Shown here in pieces: positions 33,309-45,928 of a stretch of DNA of 64,000 bases. The first letter of the stretch is position 1; every line of letters starts with the position of its first letter. Under the pieces are notes generated by a model. That model had not been told where the DNA came from. It did not search any database and worked only from the letters and a program-made list of their open reading frames with translations. The translations under genes were made by a program, and so were the position numbers. Source of the DNA: Boswellia sacra (taxonomy: Eukaryota > Streptophyta > Magnoliopsida > Sapindales > Burseraceae); NCBI GenBank assembly GCA_013180625.2, contig SNVD02012260.1, positions 1-64,000 of the forward strand, written 5' to 3'.

Positions 33309-34717
33309 TGATAGGTGTCTAGTTATGTATTACTTTTATATCAATTCGTCCATGTTTCTTTGCTATATTCCTTGGTATTTTTATGTTTTTGTGTGGTTTT
33401 GATGTTTGTAGAAGTTTTGGAGCAACTTGCACAAAAATGGAGTAAAACCCTTCATTTTCACCTCTGCTAGTCAGTGATCTTCTCAGATTTAATTGCATTG
33501 ATATACAATGAACCCGACGACATATTATATACCGTTGGAAAGCTCTCGAAGTCTATTTTCTGGAGAAATTTACGGTTAATAAATCCATTCAGTGTACAAA
33601 AAGTTGTAATCAAAACAGTGTGAGATGTATAGAAATATAATTCCACAAGTCACTGTAGCATGTATAATACGGGGCACTGTAGCAAGTCACTGTATCAGAG
33701 TATTTAAACACATTTTAGGGTTTTATTTTCATAACTTGAAGAGGGGAGAACGTGGTGGAGGCGGCAGCTCTGGAATTCTTTCATCTCTTGGAGTTCTTGA
33801 AGGAGAAAGGAAGCTTGGAAAGAGGAAGAACTACAATCCAAAGAGAATTACATCAAATTTGCTAAGTTTTTCCCTTCCCTTTCATTTTCTGGAATGTCTC
33901 CATGTTGTAGTGTATTTACCACGTTCTTAAACATGGGTAACTGAATCTGAATTGGTTGAGGGTGATTTCAAAGCCCCTGATATGGTTTTTGTAAGTTGAT
34001 TGTGTAAGGAATTGTTATCCAATTCTCTAATTGAAGTTGCTTGTAGTCTCCCATATTTAATGCTTATGATTGCTTGCTGATTGTATTTGAGTGGCCAACT
34101 GAATATAATCTGGTTGTGATTTATTGCTAGACTAGATATCTTGATCCGTAATTGTATTGAATTTCTAATCATTAGTAGCAAAATTGTGATCAGAGATTAC
34201 AATTGGAGAATATAACCTAAGTTAAATAATCCGAGCTTGTGTGTTTATTGCTTAGATCAACCTATCTTTCTTATCATAATGCATCCATTGAATTAAACTC
34301 AGAGAGCTTGTTCTAGGTTGTTTAATGGATAGAGATTAAATAAAGAGCTTGTTTTATTTAACAACAAAGTAAGGAAAGATTGGGATAACAGAGCTTGTTG
34401 TTATCTACGGTTGATAAATTCAATGCTGTAATTGGATGACAATTCTACGATTAATTCGCAAATCCATATCTTGTGGTAGAGAAGGATCCCTTAACAGGTT
34501 TCTCTCATTGATTTTTCATTCGAATTAACTTTCTGTTTTGTTATTCTTCGTTTGCATTATTATTTCACTTAGTTAATCAATCAACAAAACCCCCCATTTG
34601 TTCTGTTGTGGCTATAAAATAACAAATTCAATTAGAATCAATTTTTGTGGGAACGATATCTTACTTATCACTTTATTACTTGTGCGACTAGTATACTTGC
34701 TAGTTTCGAACGCCTCA
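33309..34717 (+). mobile_element. 3' LTR of copy A
   Basis: 1409 bp. It is nearly identical to the 5' LTR, with scattered substitutions such as CTAGTTATG for CTATTTATG near its start and CGCCTCA for CGCATCA at its end. Confidence 0.95.
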
Positions 34718-34873
34718 GTCCTCGGCCCTGACACCCCTAGCCCGACCCCGGTCGGGTAGAAAAATTGCACTCCAGCCCCCTTTAATTTTCTCTGTTTTTC
34801 AGACAATTCCCTCGCCCCAGACGTTCGAGTTTTCTGAGTCTCTGGCCCCAGTTGGGTCATTTTGCCATTTCTA
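34718..34873. mobile_element. Second hAT-like element, right part
   Basis: It continues the 25006-25516 element after copy A. It ends GTCATTTTGCCATTTCTAG, inverted to the GGGATGGCAAAAC-type left end of the 21640 copy. The expected 8-bp duplication is not recognisable. Confidence 0.55.
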
Positions 34874-35640
34874 GCTTGAACAGTGAAAAGTCTAGACTAC
34901 CTTCCTATTATTACATTTTTCTAAAGGTGTTAATGCTCAGGGGATTATTTGATGAATTTTATAAAAGTTGGGGGGTTGATTTCCAAAAATTGCATCTAAG
35001 TAATTTTTTTGGCAAAAAGTTGGGGTAGTAACTAACATTACTTCAATAGTAAACAAACAAAATTAATTTTTTTAATCACTTAATTCTATTGAGGTTTAGA
35101 TTTAATGGTAAAATCAAACATGCTTAGTATCATTATTATTATTTTAATAAAAGTGTGGCCTCAAGGAAGTAATAATGCCAAAAGGAGTTCAAAATTTCTT
35201 TTCGGGCACTAGAACCAAATGACTTTATTACTGGATTATTCATTAAGTGTTTGTGTACTGAATTAAACATTTATTCTAGCAAAATTTTCTGAATAAAAAA
35301 AGTTGTAGTCTATAGATTTTATCAGAATAAAGAAATATGTAAATGGATTTTCTATTTTTTCAGTTCCCAAATGCCCTTCCAATTTTAAGTATTTCCTATT
35401 CTATATATCTAATTAAATTTGTTATTTTTAATTGTTTTATTGTTTGAATTTTTTTTAATATCATTTTTTTTAAATATTATATAGTTATTTTTCCACATTA
35501 TTTGTAAGTTCATTAATAAATAATATTTTTTTTGTAGTTTTATAATCATTTGATTTTATTTTGATGTATTGACTATTTGTAATTTTTTTTTTTATAAATT
35601 GTAAACGTTATAATATACATTTTATATCTATAGATTATAA
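34874..35640. other. AT-rich intergenic DNA
   Basis: No gene, RNA or clear repeat is seen. Confidence 0.5.
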
Positions 35641-35649
35641 TATTATTTA

Positions 35650-36390
35650 TTATTTGGAAGAGAAAGTTAAAGAGTTGTAATTAAACACTAAAAGGTTTAT
35701 AGTGACCCATGAGTGTATATTAAACTTCTCCAGATGGTCTGCCAAAGAGAGATGCTCAAGGCTTATAGGTCTTTTCCTATCCCATCCCATCAATAAATGC
35801 TCCAAAACGTAACATGTAGCCAACTTTACTAAATCCATGTCATCGACGACATTCACATCCATAGTCTCAAGTATTATCGGGATAAACTCATTCAACTTCA
35901 AGTTTTGCCTAACAAGATACTTATCACACAATCTTGTACTAATTTTTTACCTTCTGTGCTAGAGGCATGTTATCAAATCTCAATCTGGTGATCAACTTGA
36001 GCTCATGAGCAAAGAAATGAATGACTTTCCTTGCAAAAGAAAATCGAAGTGTCAATAATGCTTTCCAAAGTCATTTCAAAAGGTAGAATAGTAAGAATTT
36101 CTTACCATATACATGATAGCACAACTCTTCCTCCACATTACTTGTTTGCACCTTGTGCAATAGGAGATTATTGAATAGTTTACCACAAAATGTCATGTCA
36201 TGGATGTTCAAATGATATCCAAAACATGTCTTCGTCCTGAACAGATTTCGCTGTTGAGGTGTAAGTTTTGCTTGTATCCACTTAATGTAGTCCAAACTTG
36301 TCATATTGGTTACTATGGCATTATAATTCTCATCAATAGATGTTTTTAGGTCAAAAGTAACTGTAGGCTATATAGGCTCCATATTTCAAC
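35650..36390 (-). pseudogene. DUF1985-like fragment (Ulp1/MULE-associated protein), decayed
   Basis: Minus-strand pieces read MTSLDYIKWIQAKLTPQQ..., FRTKTCFGYHLNIHDMTFCG..., FARKVIHFFAHELKLITRL and DLVKLATCYVLEHLLMG...SLADHLEKFNIHSW. The FRKTCFG, LLLHKV and LVYLLE-type segments in this order match DUF1985, a plant domain found with Ulp1-like proteases and often spread by Mutator-like transposons. Stops and frame changes separate the pieces, and the protease domain is absent, so this is a fragment. Confidence 0.55.
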
Positions 36391-36849
36391 CTAAAATATT
36401 GAAAAACAATTGCTAGGACACACAATCAAGCAAAAAATAAATTTTGTCACAAAGTTAGATAGTTCGACATGAATTATGTTGAATTGTTGAATTCTGTCTT
36501 AATAATAGTTTGACGATAGTTCAACGATAATTCGACATGTATCATCGTTCACGATGTTTCGATAGGATTTGACAAGATTTGATAATTTCGAAGCTGGTTC
36601 AACAATAAGCCAAAAACTATCTTCTGCCTTTGTTAATCTCAATTTTCAAATTTCCCCCAACAAAAATCCATCAATCTCAACAAACCAAACATCCAATATC
36701 AAGTTATTATCAAAAAATGATTATTTCTAACACAATCCTAAACCCTAAATCACTCACTTCCTAAAATCATTCAAAAACCTATTGCTTTCTCTCTCTAAAA
36801 TGGACGATTGGATGGGTACTCATCATATTCAAGTTTATTGATTTCAAAA
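36391..36849. other. Noncoding spacer
   Basis: No supported gene. Around 36455-36610 there are repeated TTCGACAT / GTTCAACGATAAT phrases, a weak local repeat. Confidence 0.4.
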
Positions 36850-37091
36850 TGGTAGGTGCTTAATTAGACGTTATTTTATTATCAATTTTCCTATGCTTCT
36901 TTGCTATGTTTCTTGGTGTTTTTATGTTTTTGTGTTGTTTTAATGTTTGTAGGAGTTCTGGAGTAGTTTGCACAAAAAGAGAGAAATGAGCCAAATTTTG
37001 AGGCAACAAGTTGAAGCCACGGTCATGGTTTCTGAAGCCATGGCTTGGGTGTGATAAAATAACAAATCTTGTGGACCTAAGGCTAACTCTC

Positions 37092-39061
37092 TATAACGCC
37101 CCAAAATTTGAAACATTAGGAATATTGTTTTTAAGTTGGAGAGGGTGATTTGGAACTTTTGTAGGTTTACAATTTCCTTTTGGATTAGGATTAATGTTTA
37201 AGTGGTATTCCTAATTCAAATATAAAATAAGATTGTGATACAATCATAGCCATATTAAGATTATATCTGTAAGACCTCTATAAATAGTTGCTAGGATTTT
37301 ATACATTATATTTTGTGAGGTGCCATTCTTTTAAGAAACTCATAGGAGATTAGAGGTAAGCTCTCATGAATAGTTGGTTCTAGATGGATGATACAAAGAT
37401 TTGTGATTGGCATAGTAAGGAACTAGGTTTTTCCAAAAAAAAAAGTATTTCAGAAATCATATCTACTATATTACCTTGGATTTCAATTTGGTCTTTTATT
37501 ATGTTGATGATTCTATTAAAATTTGTTTCATTGAAAAAGCTTTTATATTCTAGTTTATATGGACTTTCAAAAATGGCTTCGGAACCCTAGAATTTACCAT
37601 TTTTAGTGGGATGTTAGAATACTTAAACTTCCCAAAAAATTATGAAACTTTATAGATTTTTTATTTGACATGCATAGTTCAATATTGTAAAGCTTCATAA
37701 TTTTATGATCATCATATGATTTATAATGAATTTTCGAAGCAAATGCAATAGTTCTGGAATTTGCCAGATAGAACCGATCAGCCTTAAAACATAAATTGTT
37801 TGAAGGCATATTTGATTTTGAAATTTTATGGTAATTTACATGATTAAACATTTAAATGTCTATTGTGTCTTTGTAAATTCCTAGGATGATTTGATGAGTA
37901 GATTATTTATAAAAAATTAGAGAAGTGTGACTATTAAGTTCTGAATTGATATATCAATTAAGGAATGATGCCTTCATATGAGTGTACAAAGAGATAAGTA
38001 AACTAGACTTCAACTGGATCACAATAGACGTATATGTATGTATATATATATTTGATTTCTAAAGTGTTTTATGAAAGTATTTTCATATATGTAAAAGTTC
38101 ATTTTCCTAAGTGATTTATGAAAGTGTTTTTTTGTATGACTATACATGTTAAGTATATGACATATTGTTATGCTTGCTTTTGATATGATTATATGATTTG
38201 TTATTATCACAATGCATTAAACATGAGGCATAACATGTGCATTGTTTGAAAATGATTATATATTTCTAAAAAATGTTTGTGAATGTGATTCATGCCTTGT
38301 GAAGGAAAACATAGTTTGTTTGTGCTTTGTTAATGTCTATGCGTTATGTGAAGCCATTTATATGATATATCATCGACGACATTACAAACAAATGAAGTTA
38401 CTAACGGCGATACATAATGATGGACAAGTGGCCCAATGGTTATGTCATTGATGGTGATACGTAATAAGTGACGTCGTGTGGCTCAAAGGTTATGTCACTG
38501 ATGGCTATATGTAACGAGTGACTTATGCCTATTATGGTATATCATTGACAGTGATATGTAATGAATGATATATTCCTTAAAATTGATTAGTGAAAAGTGT
38601 GTCATTGATGGTGATACGTAACCGATTACATACTTAAGTGTGTTATGTGAAAGTTTTTCTATGTTACAATTGAAGCATTTGTATTTTTTGTATGCTTGCA
38701 TTGTATTATGATAAGTGCTTGTGTATGTATTTTCTATATGAAAAACTAGTTTCCTTACTAAGTTATATACTCACTCTAGTTTATTGTGATTCCAATATTC
38801 TAAGTGTAGTCAAGTGTTCTCCGAAGATTAAGAGATAAGGATATTGGTGAATATTTGCAATGAGGCTTCCGTGGTTTCCATGGTTCCAATTTGTGTACAA
38901 AGCATTGCATTTGTATCTTTGTAGTTATATGAGACCTAAGATGAATGTTTGATAGTGTAGCATGCTGGATTTTTGTAATTGAAAGTTTATGTTCCGCAAT
39001 ATAGTTTGGTTTTGTTTTTGTAAGATCACTCGTCTAACCATTCCGGGTTTGAGGCATGATA
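37092..39061 (+). mobile_element. Probable solo LTR (about 1.97 kb)
   Basis: It begins TATAACGCCCCAAAATTTGA and ends GGGTTTGAGGCATGATA, which fit the TGTAACRCCCC...GCATGACA ends of a common plant LTR type after TG to TA and CA to TA changes. The flanks CTCTC (37087-37091) and GTCTC (39062-39066) agree at 4 of 5 bases. It interrupts the diverged LTR and has no internal retroviral genes. Confidence 0.55.
38360..38640 (+). repeat. Degenerate tandem repeat inside the solo LTR
   Basis: Four to five units of about 50-60 bp share a core like GTCATTGATGGTGATACGTA, often followed by RAGTGAC (near 38442, 38494, 38542, 38601). GTCA and TGAC at opposite ends let each unit fold. Confidence 0.6.
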
Positions 39062-39969
39062 GTCTCACTTACTCCAAAACATACAAGTGTTATAAATAGA
39101 CCCTCGGAAGACCAAATCAGGGCCAGCTAACATTTGGAGATCAATCTTGAAGGAGAGAAAGGAGTTGGAAGGAAAGAGGATTGAGGAGACTGTGAAGATT
39201 CGTTTGCCTCAAGGATTTTCTCAAGCTTGCAATGAGTTCTTTCTTTTCCTCTTAATCTTTGGAACTCCTTATGTTGTCAATTATTCATTTTGTGCTTAAT
39301 TTTACGATTATGTGTAATTAGATTTATTGTGGTTGAAGGTGATTTCAAAACTCTAGATATGGATTTTATGAGTTATTATTCCAGATATTATTGTCCAATT
39401 CTCCAATTGAATTTGATTATGTTCTATAATAATTATCTGATCATTTTCTTGTTTTATTTAAGTTCACCAACTAAATAGGACTTGATTATTATCTATTGCT
39501 AGTTTAGAAATCTTGATCCGTAATTGTCTTGAATTTCTATTCATTAGTAGTAGGATGTGGTCAAAGATTGCAATTGGAGAACATAACCTAAGTTAAATAA
39601 TATGAGCTTGTGTGTTTATTGCTTAGATCAACCTATCTTTCTCTTCTTAATGCGTCCATTGAATTAAATTTAGAGAGCTTATTCTAGGTTATTTGATGGA
39701 TAGAGATTAAATAAAAAGCTTGCTCTATTTAATGATAAACTAAAGAGAGATTGGGGTAACAAAGCTTGCTGTTATCTATAGTTAATAATATGAATAGGAA
39801 ATTGGATAATAATCTGTGATTGATTTGCAATTTCATGTTTAGTTGTGGAGAATGATCTCTTGACCAGGTTTTCATTATTATTAATTTCATATTAATTAAT
39901 TTCGTGTTTTATCATTCTTTATTAGCTATGTTTTATTTAGTTAATACACTACAACATAATGGGCCTTTT

Positions 39970-40115
39970 GCTGCGTCTATTTACCGCGGGCCTCCAAAAA
40001 TGCAATAAAAATTAGAATTTTATGGCGGGCCATGAAGCCCGCAGTAGAAGTTATAGATTTTACTGCGGTTTTGGAGGCTCGCCAAAACCGCAGTAAAAGG
40101 CTGTAATATAATCTA
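39970..40115 (+). repeat. Left subterminal repeats of the CACTA element
   Basis: Several short direct and inverted copies of GCGGGCC / GGCCCGC / ACTGCGGTTTTGG / AAAACCGCAGTAAAA. In En/Spm elements such repeats are the binding sites of the accessory protein. Confidence 0.8.
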
Positions 40116-41682
40116 ATTTTTTTTATTTTGCCCCCATTCTCCTGCTTCTCTCTAATTTTTCCCTTTGAAATCCCTAATTTTTTCCGCCCAAAGCTGTAAT
40201 CTCTCTTATGCTTCCTGAAGAGCCGACGAAAATCTTTGTAACAAATCTCCTACACTCATAGCCTATCAACCTCGTTAGTCCCACACTAGCCATTATCTCC
40301 TACGAAATCTCGGTCGCACCGTTCCTCGCTGGTTTGGTGAAAGCTCGGCCGTTATCTCCTATGAAACCGAAGACACCCACCTTGAACAAATCTAAACGTG
40401 TGTTGAGATTGTTGTCAAACACCTTTGCTGCTTGTTTCCCCAGAAAATCGACTGGAAATCCGTTACTGTTCGCTCTTCCCCTACTTTCTTCTTGCTCTTT
40501 CTACTCCAAAGTAACTGTTTCCTTGTGATCTGTCACTCTTACAGAAATTCAGAGGTATTATTTGGTTCTTACACCAGTGTTCTCTTTTATCTTTTTGGTT
40601 TGTGAATCAATATGCTTGATTGGCTAGCTTTCTATGACTGCATGTAGTAGGTCTGCTGCAAAATGTGTGCCTGGTTGTATTACTTGTGGGTTCATGTAGA
40701 GTACTATAGAAGGCAAAATACTACTAAAGGGATTTTGGATTTGACTGGAAGCTTTTATTTCTCCCCTCCATTTTGTAAGTTAATATTTCTTTAGTGTGAT
40801 TGTGGGTCGTTGGAAATCTGTAAGTCATATGCATGAAATTGGTGTTATGTTAGTGGCTCTGGTTGCAGATATTACCTATTTGAAGAACTTGTTTTTGTGG
40901 TATATCAACTTGCAAGGCTATTATTAGTGTAGTTACTATCATGATATAAATATCCCATCTATCATCAATTACTTTTATGAATAGTTACAGATTTTGATTA
41001 ATTCTTAAAAGTAAACTGTTTTGAACTCAATAGAAAAATAAAGTTCTATAGGTGATGAAATTGTAACAGAATGATGGGTAATTAGGAAAACAAAAAAAAA
41101 AGTAGATGGAATGAATGGGGTTTTAAGAATGTTTATTAGGTTAGGTCAACTCAACTCCACCGCAAAGATTGGAAAATTGGAAGGAAACAAGCTGGAGAAG
41201 ACTATACAATCAATCGCTAAAACTCTTTTTTTTTTCTTTTCTTGGTTATGCAAGTGGCATTTTCTTCACCACACAGGCTACGCCACGACTTGTCATCCTC
41301 TCTTGTTGGCCTTTTTGACAAGTCAGCTTGTCAATTAATTGCTATTCCCATTCCAAGAATAGTCACTTCTGTTCACTTTTGTTCGAGTTTGTGAACTCTA
41401 CTCTTCGCTACTTATCCTCTATCGCCTGAACTGAAATTTGGGTCTGTGCAGGTCCTTGGACTGGATAAAGCCGAAAGGAGAGAGCTAACCCAAAAAAAGG
41501 GGGGCGTTATATGAGGTTGTGAGTACTTCTGATATTTAAGTTTACCCTTTACAAAATCTCTTTAAATCAATTTTGCTAATTGTTTCTACCGGACTTGCCG
41601 AAAAGGGTATGCTTTGTCTTTTCTGAATGTTTATCATCGCGACCTATTATTTTCTTTTGGTTTGGTTCTATTTATTTACTTC

Positions 41683-41692
<10 letters not shown>
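40116..41692 (+). other. CACTA left interior, mRNA-leader-like, no firm gene
   Basis: A CT-rich leader (CTCCTGCTTCTCTCTAATTT) precedes a short open frame MVKARPLSPMKPKTPTLNK at 40334-40528 that matches no family I know. A possible exon VLGLDKAERRELTQKK follows an acceptor near 41450. These may be captured gene pieces, but the evidence is thin. Confidence 0.3.

Positions 41693-41745
<53 letters not shown>
41693..41745. repeat. (AC)n microsatellite
   Basis: About 26 AC dinucleotides preceded by a short AT run. Confidence 0.97.
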
Positions 41746-41749
<4 letters not shown>

Positions 41750-42524
41750 AAACACACATAATAGCTCGTTGCATATTTAATTGTTCACACAACTCTTTCA
41801 AAAAAATCTGAAGATTTAGCCCAATTATAAGCACATAATTGCAAATTTACTGTATGTTTCTGTATTAATTGGCTGACAACATTATTGAAGGACATATGAG
41901 TTACAAAAATGAAGTTCAAATAGCCCTTTACATCATATGCCTCTATGTATATATGAATAATTCAAATATGTGAATTGATATGAATGTTACAAATTTTTGT
42001 TCTTATTTTCTTGACTATTAAAGTATTTTTGTAGAAACTTATATGTTAATGTTTTGTTTATTTGTAGAAATTGCCCTTGTCATGTTAATTCCTTCGAATT
42101 GGAGAGTTAACCTGATAATCAAATAATCAAAATAATATCAAGTTTTAATTCTGCTATGTTGCTTTGCTTAATGCGTGAAATACATCTCTTTTGTAAGAGA
42201 TGTCGGTGTTTTCATGTCCTTTCATGGATGCTTGATTAACTGTGTGGCGAAAAATTTTGCTATTTGATTGGAAACGAATACTGGAAAAGGAAATTTATGT
42301 TTTTCTCTTATGAACTTATCATATAATCTTAGTGGTTAATTAACAGTGCTGAGAATACCATATCATAAATTTTATGAACTTACCTTGTCTTATTTAGAGA
42401 GAAATGAAATAAAATGAAAGAATGAAGAAAAAAAAAAAGTAAGGTTAAACTATAAGGTAAGGTCGATGAACTTAACTAGTAAATTTGGTGGCTGCACCTA
42501 TTGGATATTTATTTATTCATTTTG
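41746..42524. other. AT-rich CACTA interior
   Basis: No gene or structured element is recognised. It ends with the left target duplication ACTAT of copy C at 42525-42529. Confidence 0.5.
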
Positions 42525-42529
42525 ACTAT

Positions 42530-43955
42530 TGATGCGTTCGAAACTAGCAAGTATACTAGTCGCACAAGTAATAAAGTGATAAGTAAGATATCGTTCCCAC
42601 GAGAATTGATTCTAATTGAATTTGTTATTTCCAGCAACAATAAACTAAACAGGGGGGGATTTTTGTTGAATAATTTACTAAATGAAATAAGAATGCAAGT
42701 AAAGAATAACAAAACAGAAAGTAAATTTGAATGAAAAATCAATGGGAGAAAGCTGGTTAAGAGATCCTTCTCTACCACAAGATATGGATTTGCGAATTAA
42801 TTGTAGAATTGTCATCTAATTACAGCATTGAAGTTATCAACCGTAGATAATAAAAAGCTCTATTACCCCAATCTTTCCTTACTTTGTTGTTAAATAAAAC
42901 AAGCTCTTTATTTAATCTCTATCCATTAACAACCTAGAACAAGCTCTCTGAGTTTAATTCAATGGATGCATTATGATAAGAAAGATAGGTTGATCTAAGC
43001 AATAAACACACAAGCTCGGATTATTTAACTTAGGTTATATTCTCCAATTGTAAACTCTGATCACAATTTTGCTACTAATGATTAGAAATTCAAGACAATT
43101 ACGGATCAAGATTTCTAGTCTAGCAATAAATCACAACTAGATTATATTCAGTTTGCCACTCAAATACAATCAGCAAGCAATCATAAGCATTAAATATGGG
43201 AGAATACAAGCAACTTCAATTAGAGAATTGGATAACAATTCCTTACACAATCAATTCACAAAAATCATATCAGGGGCTTTGAAATCACCCTCAACCAATT
43301 CAGATTTAGTTACACATATTCAATCACAATAACAAATACAATACAGAGAAATTCCAGAATTGAAAAGGAAAGAAAGAACTTAGCAAATTCTTTGAAAATC
43401 TTCTTTATAGATGAATCTTCTTGGAATTGTAGCTCCTCCTCTTTCAAAATCTTCTTTCTCCTTCAAGAACTCCAAGGGATGAGAGAAATCCAGAAATGTA
43501 GCCTCTTCCCACGTTTTCCCCCCTTCAAGTTATGAAAATAAAACCCTAAAATGTGTTTAAATACTCTGCTACAGTAACGTGCTACAGTGTCCCGTATTAT
43601 ACATGCTACAGTGTTGTGTGGAATTACATTTCTACACTTCTCACACTGTTTTGATTACAACTTTCGGTACACTGAATGGATTCATAAACCGTAAATTTCT
43701 CCCAAAAGTAGACTTCGAGAGCTTTTCAACGGTATATGATATGTCATCGGGTTCATTGTATATCAATACAATTAAATCCGAGAAGATGGTTGATTAGCAA
43801 AAGTAAAAATAAAGGGTTTTACTCCATTTTTGTGCAAGTTGCCCCAAAACTCCTACAAACATCAAAACCACACAAAAACATAAAAATACCAAGGGATATA
43901 GCAAAGAAACATGGACGAATTGATATAAAAGTAATACATAAATAGACACCTATCA
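42530..43955 (-). mobile_element. 3' LTR of copy C
   Basis: 1426 bp with family ends; the PPT (AATTCCCCCACACTT on the plus strand) follows at 43956-43970. Confidence 0.92.
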
Positions 43956-45691
43956 AATTCCCCCACACTTAGACTTTGTTAGTCCTCGAGCAACTAAAAT
44001 GATACGAAATAAAACTAAGCCGAAACAGAATCAAAGAAAAATTAAAACATACAAATGCTTCAACTTGCAAATAGGCCTCAAAGATTATACTTAATTATAA
44101 CCCAGGGAAAACTTCAAAATAATACATTTGATCAAGAATCTCATTACAAAGATTGGCTTCGCTCTACTTCAATTCCTCCAGTGTGTGTATGTAGAGCCAT
44201 TCTCACCTAATCACTTGTAACTCGGATGAGTTTATGCATAAAACTGAATCATATTTGATAGTGAAGATGTGTGTATAAATGAACTCCATAGGCCTGCTTT
44301 TCAAGTCACTCTCCACTAATGTAGACATGCACAACACCAAGGATCAAGGAGGACTTTATTAAGCTTGTAACGTTTGGCTTGGGTGAAGGTATGATAAAGG
44401 ATAATAATTTGGCTTAAATCACCCACAAACACATAAATCATTCAAGACTATGTGGAGCTCAACCCTATAACACAACTTATTTCAATTCACCAGGTTACTC
44501 CTCCAAGCTTATTTAGAACACTAAATCTCTTCTTTTTTTTTTTTTGGAAAAATATAAGAAAACTACACCCCCACACTTTGTTGTTTCATTCGTTTTAAGA
44601 ACACTCAAGGGTATAGATTTTTTTTCGTTCTTTTTTTGTTTTTTTTGTTCTTTTTTTTAACTACACTTTCACTCCCCCACACTTAAACAACACATTGTCC
44701 TCAATGTTTCGGTACGTGGAAGACAAGTATAGATTGCTTTTTTTTCTTTTTTTTGGTTTTATTATTATTATTTTTTACAAACACAATAAAACTCACTTGC
44801 ATTGCTCATGATCCAACCTCCTCTAACTTCCCAAAACCAGAACATAGCTCAAAATGTAATTGCGAATGATTTACATGCATGGGTAAGGGATAAACTGTTT
44901 GGAACAAATTCAATTGAGGTTAGGAAATCTTTTAGTGAGTTAACAAAGAAAAGGGTTTACAGAGGCTCAAAGGGGTAACTAGGGATCAATTTTAGTCAAG
45001 GTTGGCTCTTAAGGCTCAAACGGTCCAAAGATGGCCTAAATCATTTCCCTAATTTTGCACAGTCTAGGATTTCGCCTCGAGTGACCATCAAACAAGTTCT
45101 AGAATTCATTGAAATCTGAAGAAACACTTAAATTACATAAACTTTCTCTAAGTAAACAAATAACTCAGTGATAATGACTCGGTGCTCAATTTTGTGCAAG
45201 GAATCAAAGGCAAAGCAAAAGCAAATTAACATTTCAAGCACACAGATCTATGCATCATTTATCATTTTCCAAGAGTTATTCTTAATTCAATCATTGTCTT
45301 ATCATCGACCCACAAAATGCAAGAAAAGAGGTACGTGGCGTTGTTCAACCTAAGTTAAGATTGTATATTTCAACAATCCTTAGGACCAGTAGCCTGCAGA
45401 CTTAAGGTTTCCAGCCTATATACCTTTATTATGAAAGAAAAAAAAGAAACAAGACACTTCAAACAACATAAAATAAACAAATCACAGATTTATTTAGAGA
45501 GAATGCGTTTCAAGGGTTCAAGAAACCCCATATTCTGCCATTCTCAAGTTGTTTTCCACAAATTTCTCTTTTTGAATCGAAACTAATAAAGACAACACAT
45601 AACAACTCTAAATTACATAAAACCAAACTTACTCATAAAATAACAAAGTCCAACAAACCAGCAAACAAAAACAAGTCAGTTAGAATGGGTC

Positions 45692-45777
45692 AAAAAAGTT
45701 TAAAGGTTAGCCTCCGTATTCAGCCGTTCTGGATTTAAGAGATCCAGAATGCGTTTCAAGAGGACTTAAACTTTTTA
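45692..45777 (-). other. Conserved 86-nt hairpin downstream of LOG (copy C)
   Basis: The same outer and inner stems as 31517-31602, with one base changed in the outer stem. Confidence 0.62.
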
Positions 45778-45928
45778 AGCCACCACTCTAAAAATCATGA
45801 TTAGAAAATATTACCTGGGACAAAAGAAACAACCTGAAAAAAAACTCAAAAAGAAATGACAAAAAAAAACTCAAATAAACACAATAAAAAGAAAGCAAAC
45901 GAAAACAAAGCAAACCAGCAGATAGAGA

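Larger units (their letters stand above)
25517..34717 (+). mobile_element. Copy A: complete LOG-carrying non-autonomous LTR retrotransposon (9201 bp)
   Basis: TG...CA LTRs are flanked by a perfect 5-bp duplication GTCCT (25512-25516 and 34718-34722). Removing the element restores the hAT-like sequence, as seen by comparison with 24690-24720. Order: 5' LTR, PBS, gag/protease remnant, pol linker scrap, ORF2, G-box/hairpin array, LOG pseudogene, noncoding tail, PPT, 3' LTR. Its two LTRs are very alike, suggesting a fairly recent insertion. No RT, RNase H or integrase is present. Confidence 0.95.
36850..39946 (+). mobile_element. Diverged relative of the family LTR, split by another LTR and by the CACTA element
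   Basis: The left part (36850-37091) parallels the family LTR start: TGGTAGGTGCTTAATTA, TTTCTTGGTGTTTTTATGTT, GGAGTTCTGGAG. The right part (39067-39946) parallels its 3' half: TCTTGATCCGTAATTGTCTT, AACCTAAGTTAAATAAT, GATTGGGGTAAC. It is clearly more diverged than the LTRs of copies A-C, so it is an older or sister family. Its last portion lies beyond the CACTA insertion, outside the window. Confidence 0.7.

Noticed and set aside
41580..41811. Short frames rich in Thr-His repeats
   Set aside because: They are translations of the (AC)n microsatellite.
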